This document shows positions 8,927-18,319 of a stretch of DNA of 64,000 nucleotides, piece after piece. The position numbers were made by a program, and so were the translations under genes. Positions within the stretch are counted from its first letter, which is position 1. Each line of letters begins with the position of its first letter. Under the pieces are notes generated by a model. It was not told where the DNA came from. It made no database searches and saw only the letters and a program-made list of their open reading frames with translations. The stretch lies in the NCBI GenBank assembly GCA_902616615.1, contig CACMTN010000001.1, positions 84,521-148,520 on the forward strand. Direction: 5' to 3'. The stretch is from an uncultured SAR116 cluster alpha proteobacterium. GTDB taxonomy: Bacteria > Pseudomonadota > Alphaproteobacteria > Puniceispirillales > Marisalimonadaceae.

Positions 8927-11900
8927 ATGAAAAAAAATCTATTTTTATTATTTTTCACTTTAATCCTGATTGTCTTTGGATCAATATCAACATTATTTTT
9001 TTATCCGGAACGAACTCAAACTTTCATTATTGAAACTTTTAATTTTAAAAAAAAAATAAATGACAAGGTTCAATACTTTTTTTCAAGGAAAATAAATGAT
9101 GAAAATATAAAAGTTAATATTGAAACAATAAATTTTCTGAAACCTGAATGGCCAAATATTGCTAAATTTAGGTTAAAAAATGTTAGTATTTTTTCCTTAG
9201 GACAAAAAAGAAAGTCTAATATTAAATTTATTGAAATTGGATTATCTTATCATAATCTTTTTAAAATTTTTCTTTCAAATGAAAATGATATTCATTTCAA
9301 CCACATAGATTTTCAAGATTTAAAATTAAACGCAAGAATTGATAAAGATAAATTTGTACCCGGCCCACTAATTAAAATTTTTTCATTAATTAACCAAAAT
9401 AATTTTCAAGTCTCACCTAATATAAAAAAATTAATAAAAAATAAAGTTGATATTGGAGAAATAAATTTTCTATTAGTTGATAACAGAGATTTGCGAATGA
9501 AACGAATTTTAGAAATAAATTGTGAAAATGTATTCATATCAGAAAGTGTTCGCAAATCTAGACTTGTAGAGATGCTGTGTAAAAAAGAACAAGATAATCT
9601 ATTATTCCTTAAAGCAAATTTATATGAAAATTATAATACTTTTAGTGGAGAGTTTAAAAATTTTGACACTAATTTTTTCATGGATGATTGGTTAATTGAA
9701 AATTTTCAATTTATTACAAAAGGTTTTAATAGTCATTTAAATGGAAGTTATAATATTAGAACTAATAAAGATTTTCGTATAGAAAATGTTAAAATTGAAA
9801 CACACGATTCTTTTTTAATATCATATGACAAATATGATGAAGAAATTTCAGAAATAAGACTTAATGGTGAATTTACTTGGGATAGGAAAAATAATTTGTT
9901 AAAATTTTCTAATATAATTTTAGATAATCAGTTGGTTGCATTTGGTGAAATTGACTTGAAGTCCAAAAAGGGCTCTTTAAATTTTTCAACTAAAACAATA
10001 TTGATGGAAGATTTTAAAATTTATTTAAAAAAATATTCAAATTTTTATCCAACTCTATTTAGATTGAATTTTAATAAAACACTTAATGAATTCAAAGGAG
10101 GTAATTTAACAAATTTAAGTGTAGACCTTAAATTTACTTTATTGAAAAATTTCATCATAGAAGAAATTACTGGTTTATCTAATTTCAGTAATATTCAATT
10201 GGACCGTAATGATAAAATTTTCAAAAAAATACATAGTAGAATGTCAGGAGATTTAAAGTTTGGATTTTATCCAAAAAATACAAAAGAAAATTTGGCTCAA
10301 TTAAAACTAATTGCATCTGATGGTTTTGTTATATTTAATGACTTAAAATTTCAGTATGAATTTACTAAAGCATTAATTAGTGGTAATCTATATGATGACC
10401 ATTTTATAATTTCTCAGGCAGATTTTTTTAAAAAAAATAATTTAGAATATTCATTCCAAAATGTTAAAATAAGCAACAATGAATTCAATATTGAAAAAGT
10501 TCAGTACATTAACAACAATAAATTACAATATGAATTTAATGATACATTAATAAGTAATTTGAATGTTAAAAAAAGTTTTTTGAAAATAAAAAATAATGAA
10601 GAAATATCAAGTTTTATTAAAAGAAGATTTGACATTGAACTCATTGGAGATGTAGAAACTGGAATTAATCTGTCAGGAAATCTTAAAAATTTGAACTTTC
10701 AACTAAACCTGAACTCTAATCTTAAAAACTCATATTTGAACATACATTATTTAGATTTAATTAAGAAAAAAAATATCGCATCTTCAATAATGTCTAAAAT
10801 ATTAGTAATTAAAGGTAATATCGCTGTTTTAAAAAATACGTATTTAAAGGTTGAAAATGATATTTATGAAATAGGTCTTATTGAGTTAAATAAAAATAAT
10901 GTTGGTAAGGTTTCAATTAAAAATTTAAAGACACCTAAATTAAATATTGATGAAATTTTATTCACAAAGGATGGTAAAAATGTGTATGTAGAGGTAACTG
11001 GAAAAAAAATTGATTTGTCTAATCTTAGTAAAAATTTAAAAAGTAAAAACCAAAAAACTAAAAGTATAAATCTTGACTTAACGGCAGATTTAATAAGATT
11101 AAATTCAAAAATATCACTAACAGGCAATTTAAAAGGTAAGATAAAAGACAATTCATTTAACTCAATAGCCTATGGGAAATTACTATTAGGAGGAAAGTCT
11201 TTAATTGATAATGGTGAATTTAAATTAAACGTAAATAATAAAATTTCTAGATTAGAAGGTTTAGGTTCAGTTGGAGGAGCAGAAACAAAAATTAATTTAC
11301 AAAAAAAAATTAATAGCTTTCCGAGTTTGCTTTTTGAAACTTCTGACGGAGGAAAGCTTCTAAGTGCGCTTGGTTTTACAAAAAATATTAAAAGTGGTGA
11401 TATGAAAATTAATATAAATTTTTTAAATAATGAATATAATCATTATAATGGGAATATAAAATCCAAAAAATTTAGTTTAATAAATGCACCGGGAATAATA
11501 AACGCTCTTTCTGTGTTAAGTTTTTCAGGGATAGGGTCAATAATTTCTGGTGAAGGAGTTTTTTTTGATAAAGGACAAGTAAATATAAATGTACAAAATA
11601 AAATCTTTAATTTTGATAAACTTTATCTCTCAAGTGAATCATTAGGAATAGCTGCTCAGGGAAAAATTAACTTCAAAAAAAAATCTATTAATATGAATGG
11701 TTCAATTGCTCCAATTAAGTTAATATCAAAAATATTGAGTGTTGTACCTGCTGTTGGTGAATTATTAACAGGTTTAAAAAAAGAAGGACTTTTTGCAGGG
11801 CAATTCAAAATGGTAGGTTTAATAGAAAAACCTGAAATAAAATTGAATACGATGTCTTTCGCGCCAGGTATTTTAAGGGATTTGTTTTCAGAGAATTGGC

Positions 11901-11944
11901 TTGATAATAAAAATAATTTTTTTATAAACAAAACTATAAATTAA
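8927..11944 (+). CDS. AsmA-like / DUF3971 inner-membrane-anchored protein
   Basis: This is a 1005-residue protein with one N-terminal transmembrane segment (about 4-25), followed by a long, repetitive, beta-rich, asparagine/lysine-rich periplasmic region. The C-terminal part (GSIAPIKLISKILSVVPAVGELLTG and neighbouring GLIEKPEIKLN) matches the AsmA/YhdP C-terminal signature. Proteins of this family (YhdP, TamB, AsmA) are bridge-like lipid carriers between inner and outer membranes; by family, the role here would be phospholipid transport or outer-membrane homeostasis. The tyrS gene follows in convergent orientation with directly abutting stop codons. The start is the ATG preceding KKNLFLLF, at the first hydrophobic run. 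Confidence 0.8.
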   Translation: MKKNLFLLFFTLILIVFGSISTLFFYPERTQTFIIETFNFKKKINDKVQYFFSRKINDENIKVNIETINFLKPEWPNIAKFRLKNVSIFSLGQKRKSNIKFIEIGLSYHNLFKIFLSNENDIHFNHIDFQDLKLNARIDKDKFVPGPLIKIFSLINQNNFQVSPNIKKLIKNKVDIGEINFLLVDNRDLRMKRILEINCENVFISESVRKSRLVEMLCKKEQDNLLFLKANLYENYNTFSGEFKNFDTNFFMDDWLIENFQFITKGFNSHLNGSYNIRTNKDFRIENVKIETHDSFLISYDKYDEEISEIRLNGEFTWDRKNNLLKFSNIILDNQLVAFGEIDLKSKKGSLNFSTKTILMEDFKIYLKKYSNFYPTLFRLNFNKTLNEFKGGNLTNLSVDLKFTLLKNFIIEEITGLSNFSNIQLDRNDKIFKKIHSRMSGDLKFGFYPKNTKENLAQLKLIASDGFVIFNDLKFQYEFTKALISGNLYDDHFIISQADFFKKNNLEYSFQNVKISNNEFNIEKVQYINNNKLQYEFNDTLISNLNVKKSFLKIKNNEEISSFIKRRFDIELIGDVETGINLSGNLKNLNFQLNLNSNLKNSYLNIHYLDLIKKKNIASSIMSKILVIKGNIAVLKNTYLKVENDIYEIGLIELNKNNVGKVSIKNLKTPKLNIDEILFTKDGKNVYVEVTGKKIDLSNLSKNLKSKNQKTKSINLDLTADLIRLNSKISLTGNLKGKIKDNSFNSIAYGKLLLGGKSLIDNGEFKLNVNNKISRLEGLGSVGGAETKINLQKKINSFPSLLFETSDGGKLLSALGFTKNIKSGDMKININFLNNEYNHYNGNIKSKKFSLINAPGIINALSVLSFSGIGSIISGEGVFFDKGQVNINVQNKIFNFDKLYLSSESLGIAAQGKINFKKKSINMNGSIAPIKLISKILSVVPAVGELLTGLKKEGLFAGQFKMVGLIEKPEIKLNTMSFAPGILRDLFSENWLDNKNNFFINKTIN

Positions 11945-13186
11945 TTAACTCAAAATAAGAAGACCATGTTTTTTTTTCCCGAATGAAATTTTTGCTTTGC
12001 CATTTTTATAGTCTTTGTTTGATAAAGTATAGTACTCATCATTTACTATTTTTCCATTGATCTTTGCTCCATTACCTCTAATTAACCTTCTAGCTTCTCC
12101 ATTAGTATTCAAAAAATTTAAAATTCTAAGTGCATCGATGAATTTTATCTCACTATTAGTGATTTTTACACTAGGCAAATTATCATCAGTTTTAGATTTA
12201 GAAAATAAATTGGCTGAGGATAAAGAAATTTTATTCGCAGCATCCTCACTTCTACATAATTTTGTAACTTCATTTGCCAAAATTATCTTAGCCTCGTTAA
12301 TTTCAGCTCCTTTTAATTTTTCTAATTTACTTATCTCTGTTATAGAAAGTTCTGTAAATAATTTCAAAAATTTGACAACATCTAAATCTTCTGTATTTCT
12401 CCAATACTGCCAAAAATCCCAATCAGATAGTTGATCATTATTTAACCAAATAGCTCCAGTAGCAGTTTTGCCCATTTTAGCGCCGCTACTTGTTGTTAGA
12501 AGTGGAGAAGTTAAACCATAAGTTTGTTTTGAAGATACTTTTCTTACCAAATCCAAGCCAGTTATAATGTTACCCCATTGATCTGAGCCACCCATCTGGA
12601 TTTTACAATCATAATTTTTTGCTAGCTGTAAAAAATCAAAAGCTTGAAGCAAAGAGTAATTAAATTCTAAAAAAGATAAATTTTGTTCTCTTTCAAGTCG
12701 AAGTTTTACACTTTCAAGATTAATTAATTTGTTCACTGAAAAATAAGATCCATAATCTCTTAAAAAGGATATATAATTTAAGTCTTCTAACCAGTCCGAA
12801 TTATCAACCATAATAGCATCATTATCTTTTTCACCAAATTCTAAAAATTTTTCGAAAATAGTTTTTATATTTTTTTTATTGTAAATAATTTTTTCAGAAG
12901 AGATAAGAGGGCGGGCACTGTCTTTGCCAGAAGGATCTCCAATTTTCGTTGTACCACCTCCCATCAAAACTATAGGTTTATTTCCTGTTTTTTGGAACCA
13001 ACGTAACATCATTATTTGAATTAATGACCCGACATGCAAAGAAGGTGCAGTACAATCAAATCCAATATAACCAACTATCGGATTAATTAACATTTCCTTT
13101 TGAAGATTTTCTTTATCAGTAATTTGATGAATAAAACCTCTTTCAGACATAATATTGATAAAGTCATAGTTATTTATTTTAACCAT
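11945..13186 (-). CDS. tyrS: Tyrosyl-tRNA synthetase
   Basis: Charges tRNA-Tyr. The 413-residue class Ic synthetase has the HIGH-equivalent HVGS in APSLHVGSLIQ, the tyrosine-binding region with QMGGSDQWGNI, and the KMSKS-equivalent KMGKT. A C-terminal S4 RNA-binding domain is present (about 345-410, ARRLIRGNGAKINGK). Size and motif order are those of the bacterial TyrS family. The upstream hydrolase gene lies 22 bp away on the same strand, so the two may be co-transcribed. Confidence 0.95.
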   Translation of the reverse strand: MVKINNYDFINIMSERGFIHQITDKENLQKEMLINPIVGYIGFDCTAPSLHVGSLIQIMMLRWFQKTGNKPIVLMGGGTTKIGDPSGKDSARPLISSEKIIYNKKNIKTIFEKFLEFGEKDNDAIMVDNSDWLEDLNYISFLRDYGSYFSVNKLINLESVKLRLEREQNLSFLEFNYSLLQAFDFLQLAKNYDCKIQMGGSDQWGNIITGLDLVRKVSSKQTYGLTSPLLTTSSGAKMGKTATGAIWLNNDQLSDWDFWQYWRNTEDLDVVKFLKLFTELSITEISKLEKLKGAEINEAKIILANEVTKLCRSEDAANKISLSSANLFSKSKTDDNLPSVKITNSEIKFIDALRILNFLNTNGEARRLIRGNGAKINGKIVNDEYYTLSNKDYKNGKAKISFGKKKHGLLILS

Positions 13187-13208
13187 TTTATAATCTCATA
13201 ATTGATTG

Positions 13209-13868
13209 TTATAGCTCAATATATTCTGAAGAATCTAAAACGTTATTTAGATATTGTTTTATTGAAACCATTAATTCTTGATCATGGTATGAAAACATAT
13301 GATTAGCTTCTTTTACGTATTCTACTTCTATTTTAATACCTTTTTGAATAGATATTTTATCTACAAGTCTTTGTATTACCTCGCTAGGGACTCTTTTATT
13401 ATTTTCTCCATGGATAATTAGACCTGACGCTGGACATGGTGCTAAAAAAGAAAAATCAAATTTATCAGCAGGTGGTGAGACTGCAATAAAACCTGCAATT
13501 TCTGGTCTACGCATCATTAATTGCATTCCTACCCAAGATCCAAAAGAAAATCCAGCAATGAAAGTATATCTTGATTGGAGATTTTGTGATTGAATCCAAT
13601 CTAAGACAGCTGCAGCATCTGCAAGTTCACCTTCACCGCCTTCGTAAATACCTTCACTTCTGCCTACACCCCTAAAATTAAAACGTAAAACTGAAAATCC
13701 TCTATTTCTAAATTCGTGATACATTCCATAGGTTACTTTATTGTTCATGCTTCCACCCTTATTAGGTTCAGGATGAAGTATCAAAGCTATTGGGCTATCT
13801 GGTGATGGTCCAGAATTATATCTACACTCTATTCTCCCGTGGGGTCCATTAAGAATTACCTCAGGCAT
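13209..13868 (-). CDS. Alpha/beta hydrolase (COG2945-type)
   Basis: This is a 219-residue alpha/beta-hydrolase fold protein. The nucleophile elbow is GFSFGS (Ser in G-x-S-x-G), FRGVGRSEG precedes it, and a His in EANHMF near the C-terminus would complete the triad. An early LILHPEPNKGGS replaces the common HG oxyanion motif, as in the COG2945 family. The substrate is unknown; by family it is a small esterase or peptidase-like hydrolase, cytoplasmic (no signal). Start ATG at 13868 is preceded by GGAGAAAAC, a good ribosome site. It lies directly upstream of tyrS on the same strand. Confidence 0.75.
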   Translation of the reverse strand: MPEVILNGPHGRIECRYNSGPSPDSPIALILHPEPNKGGSMNNKVTYGMYHEFRNRGFSVLRFNFRGVGRSEGIYEGGEGELADAAAVLDWIQSQNLQSRYTFIAGFSFGSWVGMQLMMRRPEIAGFIAVSPPADKFDFSFLAPCPASGLIIHGENNKRVPSEVIQRLVDKISIQKGIKIEVEYVKEANHMFSYHDQELMVSIKQYLNNVLDSSEYIEL

Positions 13869-14085
13869 TTGTTTTCTCCAGAAAATAAATATATACTTTA
13901 TATCACAAATTAAAGATTGTATAAAACTATAAAGGCACTAACATAAAATATGAATGCTCATCGAATAATTATTAAACTGACATATGTCAACATTAATTAA
14001 GTTTTAGAACTAATGAAGTATTAATCATTTAAAATTCATCTATTTTTAATGCAGATTAAATAATGATTTCTTATGGAAAAATAAA

Positions 14086-14772
14086 ATGATTTTTAAAAAT
14101 CTTTTAAAAGAAATAGACTCTATTATAGATAGGGATCCTGCCGCAGGAAGTAGGATAGGAGTTGTTTTTTTATATCCAACCTTTCACGTTATGTTTTTTT
14201 ATAAAATTGGAAATATATTTTGGAGATATAATTTAAGATTTTTTGCTAGGATGATTATGTATTTTGCAAGAATTTTCACAGGTATTGAAATACATCCAGC
14301 AGCAAAAATAGGAGCTAATTTCTTTATGGATCATGGATTAGGTATAGTTATAGGTGAAACTACTGAAATAGGTGATAACGTTACTATTTATCAAGGTGTT
14401 ACATTAGGTGGTATAATGCCTTCAATAGAAAGTGATTTACAAAGAAATCAAAAAAGACATCCTACAATAGGTAATAATGTAATCATTGGATCTGGTGCTC
14501 AAATTTTAGGTGCAATTAATGTTGGTGAGAATGCTAGAATTGGAGCAAATTCTGTTGTTTCAAAAGATGTTCCAGCAAATGTTACTGTAGCTGGAGTGCC
14601 TGCAAGAGAATTTGCAAGATCAAAGAAAAAAGAATCTTTTAGAGCTTATGGAATATCAGCAAATCATTCTGACCCAAGAGAAAAAATTTTAGTTGATCTA
14701 CTTAAAAAAGTAGAAAATTTAGAAAAGAAAATTAAAGCATTAAGTAATGAAAAAAATGAAAAAAAAATTTAA
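14086..14772 (+). CDS. cysE: Serine O-acetyltransferase
   Basis: Catalyses acetyl-CoA plus L-serine to O-acetylserine, the first step of cysteine synthesis. At 228 residues it is the short bacterial form. The left-handed beta-helix is visible from IHPAAKIGANFFMDH (catalytic His/Asp region) through TEIGDNVTIYQGVTLGG, HPTIGNNVIIGSGAQILG and IGANSVVSKDVP. The lysine-rich C-terminal tail is predicted helical. It opens a four-gene run (cysE, desulfurase, ferredoxin, mnmA) that makes and spends cysteine sulfur; the gap to the next gene is 24 bp. Confidence 0.93.
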   Translation: MIFKNLLKEIDSIIDRDPAAGSRIGVVFLYPTFHVMFFYKIGNIFWRYNLRFFARMIMYFARIFTGIEIHPAAKIGANFFMDHGLGIVIGETTEIGDNVTIYQGVTLGGIMPSIESDLQRNQKRHPTIGNNVIIGSGAQILGAINVGENARIGANSVVSKDVPANVTVAGVPAREFARSKKKESFRAYGISANHSDPREKILVDLLKKVENLEKKIKALSNEKNEKKI

Positions 14773-14796
14773 TTTTTCAGGTATTAAGTTTTAGTT

Positions 14797-15915
14797 GTGA
14801 ACAGACAAATTTATTTAGACTATAATGCAACCGTGCCCTTATTGCAGGAAGTTAAAAAATCCATAATCAATTGTATGGATGTTGGCCCACTAAATGCGTC
14901 TTCAATTCATTACTATGGTAGAAAAGGCAAAGATATAATTGAGGATGCTAGGACACATATTGGTAAATTAATTAATACAAATAAGAATAATATAGTTTTT
15001 ACTAGTTCAGCAACTGAAGCCATTAATCTGCTATTTAGTAATTTTGAAACAATTGTTGTAAGTTCTATTGAACATATGGCAGTATTGTCTTCATCTAGAG
15101 GTGATCATATAATTCCTGTTAACCATGATGGCATTGTGGATTTGAATTTTCTTGAATTATACCTAGAGAAATTAGTTAAACATAATAAAAATACTTTAGT
15201 CTCCGTAATGTGGGTTAATAATGAAACGGGTGTAATACAGCCAATTGAAGACGTTGTTAAAATTGCTAAAAAATATGAGTGTTTTGTTCATTGTGATGCT
15301 GCACAAGCTCTTGGTAAAATAAAAGTAAATCTTTCAGAAATAGAACTGGATTTTTTAACAATCTCAGGTCACAAAATTGGTGCACCTACCGGAATAGGAG
15401 TTTTAGTTTATAATGATAGTGTGAATTTAAAACCACAAATTCTAGGTGGTGGACAGGAAAAAGGAATGAGAGCAGGAACAGAAAACATTCTTGGAATTAG
15501 AGGGTTTGGAGAGGCAGCTAAAATAATGACTAACAAACTTGATAATGATAGTACTCAAGTGAAATATTTAAGAGATTATCTTATAAATAAAATAAAGATA
15601 TTAACTCCTGAAACTATAATTTTTGGAGAAAATGCAAATAGAGTTGCAAATACAATATTAATGGCTCTACCTTCTGTACCTGGAGATTTAGCATTAATGA
15701 AATTAGACTTGGATTACTTTTCAGTAAGTTCTGGTTCTGCTTGTAGCTCTGGTAAAATTTCAAAAAGTCATGTCGTTAGTGCAATGGGATATGAAAAACT
15801 TGCCTACAATTCTGTAAGATTATCCTTTCCTCCAAATGATATAGTTCTAAATTCAGAAAACTTGATAACCATTCAAGAATTAGATAGATTAGCTCAATGT
15901 TGGTCAAATTTGTAA
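14797..15915 (+). CDS. Cysteine desulfurase (NifS/IscS family)
   Basis: PLP enzyme that takes sulfur from cysteine as an enzyme persulfide for Fe-S clusters and tRNA thiolation. The 372-residue protein starts at GTG 14797 (NRQIYLDYNAT is the family N-terminus). The PLP lysine is in TISGHKIGAPTG, and the persulfide cysteine lies in the loop SSGSACSSGK near residue 315. The loop is long, as in class I (IscS/NifS). Neighbouring ferredoxin and mnmA suggest it serves 2-thiouridine formation and probably Fe-S assembly. The exact name (iscS or nifS-like) is left open because no iscU/sufE neighbour is seen. Confidence 0.9.
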   Translation: MNRQIYLDYNATVPLLQEVKKSIINCMDVGPLNASSIHYYGRKGKDIIEDARTHIGKLINTNKNNIVFTSSATEAINLLFSNFETIVVSSIEHMAVLSSSRGDHIIPVNHDGIVDLNFLELYLEKLVKHNKNTLVSVMWVNNETGVIQPIEDVVKIAKKYECFVHCDAAQALGKIKVNLSEIELDFLTISGHKIGAPTGIGVLVYNDSVNLKPQILGGGQEKGMRAGTENILGIRGFGEAAKIMTNKLDNDSTQVKYLRDYLINKIKILTPETIIFGENANRVANTILMALPSVPGDLALMKLDLDYFSVSSGSACSSGKISKSHVVSAMGYEKLAYNSVRLSFPPNDIVLNSENLITIQELDRLAQCWSNL

Positions 15916-15942
15916 GTTAAATATTATGATATGGAGTGAAAT

Positions 15943-16254
15943 GTGCCCAGACTTGTATTTGTTAATTCAGATGGCAATGAAAAATCTATAGAAGCAGAAA
16001 ACGGCTTATCTTTGATGGAAGTAGCTAGGGACAACGATTTAGGTATTGAAGGGACTTGTGGAGGATCAATTTCTTGTTGTACATGTCATGTTATAATAGA
16101 TAAAGAATGGTTTAAGATAGTTGGAGGTCCTAATCCAGATGAAGAAGATATGCTTGATTTAGCTGATGGATTACAGCCAACTTCCCGATTAGGTTGTCAA
16201 ATTGAAGTAACTGATAAGCTTGACGGTCTAAGAGTTTCAATACCTGAAGAGTAA
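15943..16254 (+). CDS. fdx: 2Fe-2S ferredoxin, ISC/adrenodoxin type
   Basis: A 103-residue electron carrier. Cluster ligands are visible as C-x5-C-x2-C in GTCGGSISCCTCH, with the fourth cysteine in RLGCQ near residue 87; this spacing is the adrenodoxin/ISC ferredoxin type. One extra cysteine sits beside the second ligand. It starts with GTG at 15943, preceded by GGAGTGAA. Gene order with the desulfurase and mnmA suggests it donates electrons for Fe-S assembly. Confidence 0.92.
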   Translation: MPRLVFVNSDGNEKSIEAENGLSLMEVARDNDLGIEGTCGGSISCCTCHVIIDKEWFKIVGGPNPDEEDMLDLADGLQPTSRLGCQIEVTDKLDGLRVSIPEE

Positions 16255-16259
16255 GGTTA

Positions 16260-17450
16260 ATGATAAATATTAACCATGTTATTAAAGAAATGGATTTAGA
16301 AGGTAATCCATCTAATCATCGAGTGGTTGTAGCAATGTCAGGGGGTGTGGACTCTTCTGTAACGGCCGCATTGCTAGTTGAAGCAGGTTATGACGTAGTT
16401 GGATTAACAATGCAACTATATGATTATGGTAAAACTCTTCAAAAAAAAGGTGCATGTTGTGCGGGTTCGGATATCAATGACGCTAGATTAGTTTCAAGTA
16501 AACTTGGAATTCCTCATTATGTGCTAAATTATGAAAGCCTTTTCCAAGATCAAGTTATGAATGACTTCGCTGATTCATACCTAAGAGGTGAAACACCGAT
16601 ACCATGTGTAAGATGTAATCAGACAGTGAAATTTACAGATATGTTTGATAGAGCAAAAAAATTGGGTGCAAGTGCTCTGGCTACTGGACATTACATTAGA
16701 AGAAAAAAAAGATTTGGTATAACAAGTTTATACACAGGGTTAGATCCTATTAAAGATCAATCTTATTTTTTATTTGCTACAACCAAAAAACAACTTGATT
16801 TTGTCAGGTTTCCTCTTGGTTCATTGACAAAAGACGAGACTAGGTCTGTCGCTAAACGTCATGAACTTAATGTGGCAGACAAACCTGACAGTCAAGATAT
16901 TTGTTTTGTTCCTGAAGGAAAATATGCAGATGTCGTAAGAAAATTAAGACCAGGAAGCGTCGATAAAGGTTATATTATTGATGTAAATGGCAATGTTTTA
17001 GGAATGCATAGCGGTATAATTGATTTCACTATTGGTCAAAGAAAAGGGATTGGTATTGGCGGTAGAAAAGGAGTTGATGATAATGACAGTATCTTATATG
17101 TAATAGCTCTTGATACAAAAAAAAATAATGTGATAGTTGGTCCTAGAGAGTTTTTATCGTGCAATAAAATCAAAATATCAGATTGCAACTGGATAATTGA
17201 TCTACCACAAGAGTCAGAATTTAATGTTTTAGTTAAATTAAGAAATTCATCTCAACCAGTAATTGGTAAAATTAAAATTAATTTTGAGAATAACTTTGCA
17301 TATTTACTATTTGATCAACCTCAATTTGGAGTTTCTACTGGTCAGGCTGCTGTTTTTTATAACATTAAAGAAAGTTCACATGTCTTGGGTGGTGGCTGGA
17401 TAGCCGAAGCCCCAAATAAGTTAGCTGATAATAATCTTAAAAATGTATAA
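16260..17450 (+). CDS. mnmA: tRNA 2-thiouridylase MnmA
   Basis: Transfers sulfur to C2 of wobble uridine-34 in tRNA Glu/Gln/Lys using ATP. The 396-residue protein has an N-terminal PP-loop SGGVDSS (about residues 29-35), the first catalytic cysteine in IPCVRCN, and the second in SQDICFVPEGKY. The C-terminal beta-barrel holds FTIGQRKGIG. It follows the ferredoxin gene by 5 bp and overlaps the next gene by 8 bp, so it belongs to the cysE operon. Confidence 0.95.
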   Translation: MININHVIKEMDLEGNPSNHRVVVAMSGGVDSSVTAALLVEAGYDVVGLTMQLYDYGKTLQKKGACCAGSDINDARLVSSKLGIPHYVLNYESLFQDQVMNDFADSYLRGETPIPCVRCNQTVKFTDMFDRAKKLGASALATGHYIRRKKRFGITSLYTGLDPIKDQSYFLFATTKKQLDFVRFPLGSLTKDETRSVAKRHELNVADKPDSQDICFVPEGKYADVVRKLRPGSVDKGYIIDVNGNVLGMHSGIIDFTIGQRKGIGIGGRKGVDDNDSILYVIALDTKKNNVIVGPREFLSCNKIKISDCNWIIDLPQESEFNVLVKLRNSSQPVIGKIKINFENNFAYLLFDQPQFGVSTGQAAVFYNIKESSHVLGGGWIAEAPNKLADNNLKNV

Positions 17451-18093
17451 ATTAGATCATATTGTGTTTGGTGCCTATACTTTAGAAGAGGGAACAGAAT
17501 TTGTTGAAAATATACTACAAGCTAATCTAAGTGATATTGGATATCACAAGGATATGGGAACCCACAATAGAGTTATAAGAATTAGCGACCAAGTCTATTT
17601 AGAAGTAGTAGCAATTGATCCACAAATCAGAAATTTAAAAAATAAAAAATGGTTTAATTTGGATAACCCTAAATTACAGTATAAATTAAAGAAATCACCA
17701 CAAATCATTAGTTATGTAATTGAAAATAACGATTTAAAAATACCTAAATATTATGATCCATTTTTTGATGCTTCGCGTGACAATTATAGATGGCAGTTTG
17801 CAATGCCAACTTGCAAAAAAAATATTTTGCAAAGTGAAATTGTAGAGTCAGGTATAATACCGAGTCTAATTTCTTGGAAAAGTGAGAAACCAATATATCA
17901 AATGAAAAAAAATCAATTCGAACTAATTAGCTTTGAAATTAGCTTTTCTAAAACACAAAAATACTTTAATAATATTTTAAGATCATTTGGAGAAATTGAG
18001 AATGTTTCAGTTTCATCGACAATTCAAGAAAACTCTTCAAACTTTAAATTAAAACTTAGAGATAATTTAAGAAACATTGTTGTTTCACTATAA
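17443..18093 (+). CDS. Glyoxalase-like (VOC fold) protein
   Basis: The 216-residue protein has the Glyoxalase-like N-terminal signature LDHIVFGAYTLEEG, then GTHNRVIRI and YLEVVAIDPQ with the Glu expected at a metal site. The C-terminal half is less conserved. Function is not known; members of this family are annotated only as glyoxalase-like domain proteins. It overlaps mnmA by 8 bp, so it is translated from the same transcript. The tRNA gene begins 65 bp after its stop. Confidence 0.7.
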   Translation: MYKLDHIVFGAYTLEEGTEFVENILQANLSDIGYHKDMGTHNRVIRISDQVYLEVVAIDPQIRNLKNKKWFNLDNPKLQYKLKKSPQIISYVIENNDLKIPKYYDPFFDASRDNYRWQFAMPTCKKNILQSEIVESGIIPSLISWKSEKPIYQMKKNQFELISFEISFSKTQKYFNNILRSFGEIENVSVSSTIQENSSNFKLKLRDNLRNIVVSL

Positions 18094-18158
18094 TTTCAAT
18101 TTAAGGATGTAATTGCTTGACTAGAAAATAATTTATATTTAGTAAATATTTAATCGTT

Positions 18159-18235
18159 GGCGGAGTAGCTCAGCTGGTTAGAGCACCGGAATCATAATCC
18201 GGGTGTCGGGGGTTCAAGTCCCTCCTCCGCTACCA
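18159..18235 (+). tRNA. tRNA-Met (CAT), elongator type, island integration site
   Basis: A 77-nt cloverleaf with encoded CCA. The acceptor stem GGCGGAG pairs with CTCCGCT (first pair G-U). The D-arm contains AGCTCAGCTGGTTAGAGC, the anticodon stem CCGGA/TCCGG encloses loop ATCATAA with anticodon CAT, and the T-arm GGGGGTTCAAGTCCCTC is normal. The GGC start and loop resemble elongator tRNA-Met rather than initiator (no C-A mismatch at 1-72) or tRNA-Ile(CAT). The 3' 48 nt are repeated at 28568-28615, marking it as the attachment site of the downstream island. Confidence 0.96.
18188..18235 (+). repeat. attL: direct repeat, tRNA side
   Basis: 48 bp identical to 28568-28615, running from the 3' half of the anticodon stem-loop through the encoded CCA. 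The flanking bases differ (C against G before it, A against T after it), so these are the exact limits of identity. It lies within the functional tRNA gene. Confidence 0.96.
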
Positions 18236-18243
18236 AAAAACCT

Positions 18244-18306
18244 AATAAAAACAATGACTTAGGTAATTTGGTAAAAAATCAAATTGACATTGACACACAT
18301 TGACAC
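18244..18306 (+). promoter_or_regulatory. Left-end candidate integrase arm sites
   Basis: Contains the 18-mer at 18244-18261 (AATAAAAACAATGACTTA), repeated exactly at 28536-28553, and two copies of CATTGACAC at 18288-18296 and 18298-18306. Two copies of the same 9-mer occur near the right end. Repeated short motifs just inside both ends of an element are typical arm-type binding sites for tyrosine integrases. The 9-mers also sit at the integrase gene start, so autoregulation is possible. Confidence 0.6.
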
Positions 18307-18319
18307 TAATTTTGTATCA

